DNA of 64,000 nt from Rhyzopertha dominica (taxonomy: Eukaryota > Arthropoda > Insecta > Coleoptera > Bostrichidae). The position numbers and the translations under genes were made by a program. Of this stretch, positions 34,101 through 46,100 are shown one piece after another (position 1 is the stretch's first letter; each line of letters opens with the position of its first letter). The notes under the pieces are model-generated. The model worked only from the letters and a program-made list of their open reading frames with translations, did no database searches and was not told where the DNA came from. The stretch lies in contig QCXZ01000086.1 in the NCBI GenBank assembly GCA_025024175.1, positions 22,286,245-22,350,244 on the forward strand. Reading direction: 5' to 3'.

Positions 34101-37100
34101 TTTAACCTTTGCCATGGAGCAACCTGCTCCTGGGTTTCATAAATTTTTATTCGCTAGTACAAATGAAAAAGGAGATCGGTCACTTTTTGACGACAGTGTA
34201 GTGCCCTGGAACAGAAAACCTAACGTCGACATTAGAAGCAGTCTAAAGATTATTAAAACTGAAAATAATGAAAAAATTGACTGGAACATAGACAAAATTA
34301 TTAAATTGAAATCGCTTTTCGAATATACAATCGAAATATTTCCATCAGAATGTGTTTATACAGGATGTCTAACAAAAACTTTAGTTTTACCCATTTTAGT
34401 GAAAGTCGTTGATAGCTTCCTTATTTCAAATGGAATTTAGATATTTAAGATCTGTATTTTGAATTCTGGTGTGCTATGGAAACAATAAAAATTGTTTTAT
34501 CGAAATTTTAACTGTCGTGAAATGTCTAATTTACTGTTTGTTTATGGTGAATGTGGCAAAATCACTAAAAGAGCCTATGTGAGAAAGACATCAAGCTAAG
34601 CCAAGGCCAACAATTGATGTAATTAGAAGAATTATTGGCACTTTGCGGCTATCTAAAGCATCGTTACATCAGACAACACAAAACCTGAGAGTTGCCAAGG
34701 ACGCTACTACAATGTCTTTAAAAAGCAAGCTTGTCTCTAAAACCCACAGATTCATGACAAGATGATGATCGGGCTTTTTTTAATCAGGTGCGGTCTATAA
34801 AAACAAAGAGAAGTAGAAAAATCTGCAATTTGGAATCTTCTTCAACCATCAGTATGGTGATGCTGTAGGTACCGCAAAAAGTATTCGTTTATATAAAACG
34901 ATCAATACTGGATCACAAAAAGTGGGTTGCTGAATACGTTACTTTCCTTAAAGCCACAAATTTTGTACTGTTTCCTTATTTTCTTTCGTAATAACGTAAT
35001 CAAACTATATGAATAAAACGAGAATTTGTAGTTTCGTAATTTGCAGTATGGCCATCCGTCGCATGCCCCGTAACCAATTAAGCGATAGCATTTATCTACC
35101 CATCATCTACCAGCTATGCAACTCGATGAAAATTAACGTCAGCGCACGAAAGACTGCGCATCGATCCCAGTCGATCCCGAAAAACTTGACAATTGACCGA
35201 CAGTGTCGTCGGAACCAGAGACAACTTATCTATTATCTAGACGCCGAATTTTTATGACATGTACAAGAAAATTTTATGATGCCCCGTTAGTCACTCACCA
35301 TATTGTTCGCTTGACGTTACCATTACAATCACATAAAATCTTTACTGCGCATGTGTCCTGCCCTGCCTATGAGAGAATCATTTATCACAAAATCTTGTAA
35401 TTACATTAAACTTCTAGGTTTACAATTAAACTGCAGCATCTCAACAATATATGAAAATAATATATCGATAGTATGATTAATTTTCTTTAAGGAATAAAAC
35501 TCCCAAAATCCGGATCCCGTATATCGTTATCGTATATAACTGAACAATAATAGTATACTAAGCTATCTCAACCGTATAGTACCTATAAATAGTGCCGCAA
35601 AAAATACATTCATTTTAAATGACTTATAAATCGCCACGCGCTTGGAAAAGAAATATGCCATTTTTCTTCAAATGTCATGAAGTATTATGGGTTTATTAAG
35701 CAGAAACATCACCTTCCAAGTCACGTAATATATTTATAAGTGCAAAATAAGCAACTGCATTATTGTTTATTAGTGTTGTAGTGCAGTGATTAGTGGTTTT
35801 GTGATGGTCTGTTGTTCTTATTCATGTAGGAACAACAACGATTAGAACAGTTTTCAAGCCATGCCTTGCACAAAATACGACGTGTTTTGCCTAGTGTTGC
35901 TACATGACATTTTTTACAAAATGTCCTTGTGCCTTTTTTAGCATCAAATTGTCATTTTCCCAAATTAATATTGACCAATGTTGGGAATATACAAATATTT
36001 TTTCCAAATTAGTTGGTTTTTTATTTACTTTAATTAGCAAGAAAATTGTCAAAAATTTGATTAATTAGCAAAGAAAGACAAGACAATGCTTGGAGCAGAC
36101 AATTATGATGCTTAACGCCTCTTTATCAACTTTGGATTCCCGTGAACTACATTGTTTTTTTTAGTTTTTTTAAGTCTCTTTTTTGCTTGTGCTAAGAAAT
36201 GACAATCTTAGATATAATCGTTGCTGAGGCAACATACTCCGCGTTCAGTATAGTATAGTAGATTATTAACAAGTGTATCTTTGGAGATAAATTTGTTGAA
36301 CACGAATTATTATAGATCAACTCTCATGATTGGATACTTGTTAGGAGACTTCAAGCTAAAGTAAAACAATATTTCTACATGTTTTGCTGATGAGTTAAAT
36401 TTAATCTTATATCTATCAGTAGGGAATATAAATCATTAGACCAATTATATATTACAATGGCTGTTGCAATCCACAACAAATCAATATGGAGAGATGAGAG
36501 AATACAACACTATGACACTACCTTTTCATTGCGAAAATGTCAAATTTTAGTATTCCGACTGCATAATAAAGGATAGATCAGTTGTGATGAAATAATATGA
36601 CCGTTTGTTTTGTTGCGTCTTTTTATGGCACACTATGAATTGATATTTGACTTCTTGATATCAAATATGTATCACAAACTGCTTTTATCCACTGTTCAAA
36701 GATCTTTTGACACTCGAAATACAGAGCTGTCTTCTACCGCTAAATGATGTTGCCCATAGTTTTCAATTCACGAAACGTACCCCAAAACGAAAGATCATAT
36801 GTGTCCACGACGAAAAAACGCAGCTTGCATTCTACCTCCAAGATAGTGCGGAAATTGATGCATGCTTATTTAATACCAACTTTATCCGCGCTATATCAAG
36901 AAAACGGGAGATATTGAAGCTTTTTTAGAGAATTTGATGATATAAAATTTGAAAAATAACTAGCAGCTTTACGACAATTTATTTCAAATGTTCAATATGT
37001 TAAATTATTTTTACTTTTACCTACCAGAGACATCTCTCTGTTGAATACATTAGTATAATTAATGAACTACAAGAAAGTCAACTCAGTAGGAGTACGAAGA

Positions 37101-40100
37101 AGCTCAACGGAGATATGAATACTTAATAGTTACTGTTAGTTAGACTCTATAGAATATTAAAAACTGTTTTGAAGTTCGTAAAAATTCTAATATGGTCTTA
37201 ATTTTTAATATTTATCTTTCTAAAAGGATTATACGTCTTGGTATAAAGCAAATTCAAGATACCCTTCAAATTTTCCCTAATTCGTTTAAATCTCACCGAG
37301 TGGCCAGTTCGTTCCTGCCACAGTTCGCCTGCTTTTGACGTAGCCGACGAATTTTACGCGACGACACGCCGTAACACATTTTAAACAGTCGGAATACCGA
37401 GATACGATCTTGGTAGCTACGTGCCCAGATAGAAACTGCTTCCAATTATGTCGTGGTGACCAGAGCATAAAAAAGCACACGTACGACGCCGTTTACCCGA
37501 TTTTCGCAAACAACTGACCTGCTCGTGCCTCGTGAGCATGCAGCTCCTCGGGAAGGCCTTCTGGCAGTACCTGCATCCGTAGGGGGTGGTTTCCGTGACA
37601 CCCTGCGTGCAGTCATCTTCCGTCAGCGGGCTGGTCGGAGAACTGGCGTCTGGTGTGGAGCTCGCGTTTTCCGCATCGCCTGTAACAAAGATTTCATTTC
37701 GGATCCTGCCAGCGATGCATACACATATAAAAGTAATTTAGACAAATGACATCCCGTCTTCTTCTCGCCCCGTTCCGCACGAGAATAATAGAGTGACGCA
37801 TAGCCCGATGGTTTTATATCTGCAAATTGAGATGGATCGCTTAATTTACCTGTGTTCTCCTTGTTGTACTGGATCTTCTCGATCAGTTGCTGGAGCCGGC
37901 TGCTGTTGCCTTTGAACAGCATCTCTTCGCGGCGTCTCGACGCCCTACCTCGCTGGTCTGCAGGTGCACGACTATTTCGAGTATTGTGCGTGAGCGAGGT
38001 GGATATTCAATCTCCCACCTCTTTGCGGTTAACCCTACTACCTTCGATGAACCCCGTGGCCTCTTCCGTCTTTACTTTTTACCCTCACCACTAGCTTAGT
38101 AACTAATTAACTGCCCTAGGGGTAAATAGTCGCAAATCCATATAAGTAAATTTAAAATTAAGAAGCAGAAGAATCCCACTTCTTATATTATATTATGTAG
38201 ATAAATTGTATTAAAAATAAATATATGTCAAACTTCCTCAGAGCATAAAGGAATATAGAGCAATGTCATTAATAGGGCAAATTTTTTTTTGTTCACTGCA
38301 ATAGCCGGGTCATTTTTGAATTGTTGATGTCAATTTTGATAATTGTACATTTTATTAAAAAATTATGAACATGTTCATATAAAATTAAAATTACCTACCT
38401 TGAACCAACAGATTTGTATCCTAATAATCCTATTATATATGTTTACGGTCAGTATCTACACTTTTATATGTTTGTAATTCACGATTCTTTAGTGATAAAT
38501 GTGATGTATTACGGGTTTGGATCAATAGGCTGCTTATGTTATTGTGTCTTTATTTGTTAGCCAAGCTTTCGGAACCGTATGGTTCCTTCTTCAGGGCTTC
38601 AAATTCGAGAATACCAATAAAACTGTCCACAATCAACAATTTAAAATCTTCACAAAACCAGTTGTAATATATAAATTCATTGTACACCAACGAAACAATA
38701 ACATAACAAGCATATTGATCCAAACCCGTAATACATCACATTCTACACTTCATTATAAAATAAATTGTATTTTCTACTCTACTTTTATTTAGAAGGAGCT
38801 ACATTTGTGCAATAATTAATGGTATCTATTATATGAAACAGCGGTGCAAGACGAGTATTCCAAAGCTAAATGGTCAATTGTCGGGTGCAATAGAAAATAA
38901 TTGTGGAGTGCCTCCAGGAAGTGTTTTCGGACTACTATTAGTAACATAAAATTGGAATTACTAAAATACTTTAAATATCTTTGAATTTTGTTGACGCAAG
39001 GGTGATACTGGGTTAAATATTCAACAGCAAATCAAGACTGATAATGTTATAATTATTTTTATTTTATGTAAAGTTATACTACTTGCAAAGACCTTTAAAT
39101 AGCAGGGCCGATGTATACTCATATGATGCCCGAAATATGTTTTATAGTAAATAGCGGCTAGGTGAGTTTTTATGAACTTAAAATCAAATTTTTTCGGTAT
39201 TTCACCTTTTGTAGACAAATAGGGCTTCTTGATTTTGATATAAAACCAAAGTTTTCGAACTATGGCTTCCGACGATCGTATCAAATGTTGTCAGTCCCAG
39301 GGCGATATAATTGTCATGATTTGCTACTTTTTTAATTAGCTCGTGAATATGATCTGTCTATATAAGTGTGTATGTACTCCCAGAAGAAATTGTTACTTAA
39401 AAAAAACAGTTGTACTGTAATGCAATTTATGGAGTTAGAAGACATTTCTGTAAATCAAGCATAATAACCTTGATTGTCTTTGAAATCTTTGTCTTTCCTT
39501 ATCTTCACATTTTTTTGAGTTATCTTTTCTATGCACCTTTAAAGTATCATTTAATTTGTGATTTTCAGGTGAAAGTTCTTGAAATTATATACAGAAATCG
39601 TCATATGTATCAAAAGTTTCATTGCTGGGAGTTGTCAAAACAGAATTTAATGCTTGGAAAACGCGTTTGTAAGCTCAAAATATAACAGTTATATTTCACA
39701 TTTTCTCCTAATTGATATAACTTCCTTTAGAACATATTCTGGAAATTTATTCGGGAGAACGTGTCGACTTCGCGCATCAGTTTATACAAAACCACCAGTA
39801 ATTTGCTTTTTGTAAATGTTACTACAATTTCAGAAATTCCCATGTTATTAATTTCTTAATTACTTCCACATCCAACGGATGGGAAGTATTGTATTCGCTC
39901 TAAAATGGTCGCAAACGTAAAAAACCAGAATTTGAGCAAAAAAAATTTCTTGTCTGTGTGTCTGTGTCGGTTTGTCTGTGTGTCTGTCTGTGGTTTTGTT
40001 TGTGGACACGATAACTTTCGAAAGACTTAATATATGAACTTGAATTTTGGTACACGTATAAATCTCAACTACCCAAAGCGACCTATTGTTTGTGGGGTAA

Positions 40101-43100
40101 GTAGGGTATCGGGAAGGGGGCGAAATTGGAGGGTAACTACCCTTTTTTCAAATTTCTAAAAAACGTATTTTGCTACCTGTTCCTACGATTTTTTTTAATT
40201 TTGGTATTATCTAGGAAATCAAATTTCTGATCGTAAAGCACTCTTCTAATTTTTTGTTAATTTAATACTTTTCGAGTTATTTGGAAAAAAAACAGATGGT
40301 AAAAATTTATGTATTTTTGCTAATATCACGAGAACCGTTTGTCTTAAAAAAAATCTGTAGAGAGAAAAAATGCTCAAAACCTGATTACTAATCGTATAGT
40401 ATAAGAAATAAAAACGTAAATATCATTTTGACAATTGTATGTGGAAGTATTGATTCAATTTGCAACGGTTTTTTTACGGTTAAATAAATAGTTTGTTTCA
40501 TTTTGTCTCCCGTGCTAACATCTTGGGGTCTTCTACAAAGTTAGTCGATTTATTACTGACCCGCCATTTTAAGGCCCAAGTTTTTTACTTGAACATTTCG
40601 GCCTAATGATTTCATTAATTTTATCAGAGCATTTTTCTCTTCTTGGAAGCAGCGCAACGCAGTTTTAGTATAATTTAACTTTTAAATAAGTATGTTCTTG
40701 ACTTGTGCCAAAAAATCGTTATAATGTGAAACCCAATCTCTGTATTCAGAGTTGAAACCATTGTTCCTTAAATGGATATTATTCGACTCTTCCGCTTTAG
40801 CATTGCACTCCTCCCATCAAGACATACTGTCCAATGAGGATGGACCACACTTTCGTGAATTTAACCGACCATGAACACACGAAGCACAGGAAACGTCACC
40901 ATGCACGCAAGCCACAGCCATATTTGCCTCTTGCAAATCCAAGAAGTAGCATTCACGGTCGAACCGTTGCGAATAATAATTTTAACAATTCCATTCCGTC
41001 TGGGCGTTTTTGCTTTGCTAAAATTGATTTTGTCCACGACTGTGAAGCGAATACCGCTGCAATTTCGAAGACTAACTGTACCGTCAGAACCGGAAGTTGA
41101 GAGTTTGGTGAAGACGCACGACGGTCTCAAATAGAGACGTCACCATCACCCACCCCATTAGAATCAAAAGCGTTGGAGGCAATTGTAACATGTCGTTTTC
41201 GGTGGGTGGACGCAGCAGGGTGCTATACATTAAATAAGGGTCTCTTTCAATTTACCCTCAAATGATCTTTAGGCTTATATAACATCTACATTACGGGAAT
41301 GGGAACTATTGGCTTCGTAGTTAACGGTCCTTTATTTTGATTGACTTTGCAAGCGATTCTAACATATATCAAATATATTTTAAACATCTTTTGATAAAAT
41401 TTAACATTATCTCGTTTTGTCGGGGTTAGTTTGCTGTCTTACTGAGGTAGGCAGATTTTAACTATTATTTTCCTTGCTATTAAAATATGTAATTGAGAGA
41501 ATTAGAGAAAACTTTTCGTCTATATACTATGGAGGCTTCAAGTTTTCATTTAATAGTGTTTCTGTTAGTGAATGTATTAAATTTATTTATTCTTGTATCA
41601 ATAGGACAAGCCCCATACAAAATGTATAACAACAAAAATATAATATGGATATCCAAATACATAGAAAAAACAACATATGTTTTATTAAAACTGAAGTAAT
41701 GATTGGCATGAATTTTCAATTATGGAATTGCAATATACAAAATTCATTTATACTCCAGAACTATTTGGACTTATTTTTTATGTAGGCGTAAGATTTATTG
41801 TAAAAATCAAACCAATGGGAGTTCAAATTGCACAGTTTAGATAACCTCCGTATGACTGTTTCCCATAAGCCAACATAGAAATTTCAAAATAATATGGATA
41901 TTGGTACGAAGAATTCGAGGTGGTATATGGAAGTTGAAACTATTGATAATAGTAGAACGGTTTATAGAATTAGATATGCAAAAAGAAGATCTATTCTATC
42001 TCTCGTTGATTCTAGATTTGAAATAGAAAAAGACTGGCAAGTAGTAGCAAAATCATGATTCGTATAACGTAATGGATTGCCAGTTTTATAAGCTGCAAAT
42101 CTTAAATATAAATGGTTCAATGATTCTAACTTTCTAATCAAACCTAATTCACGAGGTCTCCATATTATTAGGGCACACATTAATTATAAGCAAATAAAAG
42201 AGAAATAGAGTACTCGAAAAGTATTGGTCGTATTAAATTTAAAAGAAAGCCTTATTATGAAGTAAATCTTACTACGAAATATATGCTTGAAATTATACAA
42301 ATCGGAGGTGCAAAAATTTTAAGGTCCAAAAAGAACAAGGGGGGTTAGCCTTTGATGTTTTGTGATTTTTCGGTGGAAACTAATTTTAGCTCAAAATCAA
42401 CAAACATGTATTTTGAGCTGCAGATTCCAAGAATTTGATCAGAAATGAGCTAGGACGTCGGGCGGCCTAATTTACTCCGCTTTTNGATCGAACCGTTGTA
42501 GCTAGCGACAAACGGATACCATTCCGAAATTCAGGAGGTCCAGATTACTAAATATATGCTTGAAATTATACAAATCGGAGGTGCAAAAATTTTAAGGTCC
42601 AAAAAGAACAAAGGGGTTAGCCTTTGATGTTTTGTGATTTTTCGGTGGAAACTAATTTTAGCTCAAAATCGACAAACAGATGTATTTTGAGCTGCAGATT
42701 CCAAAAATTTGATCAGAAATGAGCTAGGACGTCGGGCGGCCTAATTTACTCCACTTTTAGATCGAACCGTTGTAGCTAGCGACAAACCGATACCATTCCG
42801 AAATTCGGGAGGTCCAGATTAGTAAATATGCTTGAAATTATACAAATCGAAGGTGCAAAAATTTTAAGGTCCAAAAAGAACAAAGGGATTAGCCTTTGAT
42901 GTTTTGTGATTTTTCAGTGGAAACTNATTTTAGCTCAAAACCGACGCACAGATGTATTTTGAGCTGCAGATTCCAAAAATTTGATCAGAAATGAGCTAGG
43001 ACGTCGGGCGGCCTAATTTACTCCACTTTTAGATCGAACCGTTGTAGCTAGCGACAAGGGGATACCATTCCGAAAATCAGGAGGTCCAGATTAGTAAATA

Positions 43101-46100
43101 TGCTTGAAATTATACAAATCGGAGGTGCAAAAATTTTAAGGTCCAAAAAGAACAAAGGGGTTAGCCTCTGATGTTTTGTGATTTTTCGGTGGAAACTAAT
43201 TTTAGCCCAAAATAGACAAACAGATGTATTTTGAACTGCAGATTCCAAAAATTTAATCAGAAATGAGCTAGGACGTCGGGCGGCCTAATTTACTCCGCTT
43301 TTAGATCGAACCGTTGTAGCTAGCGACAAACGGATACCATTCCGAAAATCAGGAGGTCCAGATTAGTAAATATGCTTGAAATTATACAAATCGAAGGTGC
43401 AAAAATTTTAAGGTCCAAAAAGAACAAAGGGATTAGCCTTTGATGTTTTGTGATTTTTCAGTGGAAACTAATTTTAGCTCAAAACCGACGCACAGATGTA
43501 TTTTGAGCTGCAGATTCCAAAAATTTGATCAGAAATGAGCTAGGACGTCGGGCGGCCTAATTTACGCCACATTTAGAGCGAACCGTAGTAGCTAGCGACC
43601 AACGGATACCATTCCGAAATTCAGGAGGTCCAGATTACTAAATATATGCGCGGTCATTCCAGACTCCAAAATGACTCCCAAATCACAAATATGTTCAACA
43701 ACAAGCAAGCAAATAAAAATTCTTTGGTAGTCTCGAATGTCCAAATTTTATAGAAAAGCATTTTTTTGACTCAGACCATTTAACTCACATTAGTTCACAA
43801 ATATGTCAATATCGTTTTGAAGCAAACGTACATCATCTGTGGTTTTCATATCATCGGCAAATAACAGAATTTCACTATGATGTATATGATTACAAACATC
43901 ATTTATGTACATTAAAAATAGGAGTGGTCCAAGATGTGCTCCTTGTCTCACACCTGACAGAACATTAATAGGATCAGAAGTGAACCCTTTAATCTTTACC
44001 ATTTGCTCACGATCAGAAAGATAAGACTTCAATCAAGCTAAAAGTGAGCCAACAATAATTCCATATGCATAAAGCTTTCTATAAAGCAAGTCAAAATTAA
44101 CCAAACCAAAAGCGCGGGTGAGATCTGTATAAATTGATTCTACTATAACTACTATAATCAAATTAACGCTACTCAAAGAATTAACATATTTAAAAAAATT
44201 ATGAATTATTATTTATAGATTCTTCCATNACCTCTAAATATAGTTTTTCATCTCTAACTAATATAAGCTTACAATAGGCTCTTTCTTTCTTGAATTGCGC
44301 ATAATAATATTGTGATTTATTTTTTTTTAATTATTGCAGCTTTAAGCTCATTAGAGTACCATTTTGGAAAAGATCTATTTTTAACTTAATTTTTGGGACT
44401 AATTTATCTATCAATAGGTTAATTTTAGTTTCAATTTTATCAATCCAATTATTTAATTTGTGATCATCAGAAATATTTCCTGGTATCATGATCCTACCAA
44501 GACCCACAGACAATTAATCAAAATTTATATTATTTAATTGCACAAGTTTAAACAATCTTGTCCAATTGCGTGGCTTGTCTGAATAGAATGCCGATTTTGG
44601 AAATCGTTGGTACACTTCTTATATATTTAATAAAAATATCATTTTCTACGTTGTTTTTGCGACGTTTGAATTCTTGAACAACCTTAGAACGATATTCCCT
44701 TTGTTTACGCGTTAAATCGCCAGATATAGTCACTGAATCCCCTTTTCTGATGGATATCCAGTGCACATGCTCTGTTAACGGAAGAATCACCCTTAATGGG
44801 CCCCTAGCCCCATTTGAAAATTTATTCCCAAGTCGTGACACTTTAATACTACCAAGATTGAATGGAATTTCGCCAGAACGGCCTTCAAGGATTTCGCCAA
44901 ATTTATCCACAACTACAGAATCAGCATTAACGGAATCAGGTACATTATAAACAATGATATTTCCCTCCATTAAAAAAATTTAATGATATCGGAATTAGAT
45001 ACGAGCAAATGTGTATGTATCGTAAATCAGACATCGGCTGTCGGAAATTGGTACATGTGGAACATAGCGAATACGACTCTATTTCTTTCTTGTAGCATAA
45101 ATAGCATATGTTGTTGCTTTTCCATATTGTAGAGCGCTGTACCCAAATTTCGATACTTTTTGCTGCTCTCTTATTGTCAGAATTAGGTGATGTTGGTATG
45201 TTGATAATATAATATAAATTAAATTATTCTTAACAAACATTTATATCAGCTAACTGGTCAGATCCTTTTAGATATAATTATTAACGGAAAAAAAACAGCT
45301 AAATCTTATCATCATCGCTGAATAGCTGTTATTGCACTTAATAAAATGTAACGTGAAGTCTTAGAAGTGCTGCCACATTACACATTTAGGAAATTCGAAG
45401 TTTCCATTTGATGGAACCAAATTTCAGCTCCTTTGCCAAGTACTCTATGGTATTTTGGTTATCGTCCCCTAAAAAGTTAATTCGTATCAGTCGCGCTTTA
45501 GACCGACAGGTGAGGGTTCACCCGAGCGCGACGTTTGGGATCCCGATCGTACGCCCTTTGATTTTTCCGCACAATCTTCACCCATTTACAGGATTTCCCA
45601 TGCAGAACATCCACCTGTCGACAGATGCGTGTAGAGAGTAAAAAACCAGATCGCTTTTACAACGATTTGTTTATTAGATCGTTGCGGTGACCCGCGTAAA
45701 TAACGCGGACAGAAAATAAACATCGGCCTTTTTTGTGGACCGTGGCGAATCCGAACCAGATCGAATACTTCGTGAATTATTACGTGTGTGCCTAGATGGA
45801 TTAGTACCGCGACAATGCACTGGGTGTGCCAAGGAATAACCGGCGTACAGCAACCATATAGAGCGTGGGAATAAACTGGACGCCGCAATCACATCTCTGG
45901 AAAAACTTGCGCGAGGAATCCGTCACCTAATGCAGAATCGCGAAAAAAACAAAAACGGTGCGCTGCCGCGGCCGTTGGTGCTCGGGATCGCTGTATGAAG
46001 GACCATAGTTTCGAGTGGAGAGTACTCAGTCCGACTCGGTCAAATGTCATCTGGATAACCAATTGTTCAGAGCTCACAATGGAACAGGATTCATCACATT

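Larger units (their letters stand above)
33916..37518. other. Oaz 3.6-kb intron
   Basis: Holds the ORF at 34114-34440 and a transposase relic near 34500-34870. From 34990 to 37518 I see AT-rich sequence with no recognised exon, RNA or repeat. Confidence 0.5.

Noticed and set aside
42280..43649. Possible retrozyme: 272-bp tandem units checked for hammerhead cores on both strands
   Set aside because: No CUGANGA core followed by a stem and GAAA was found in the unit; only a simple 10-bp hairpin.
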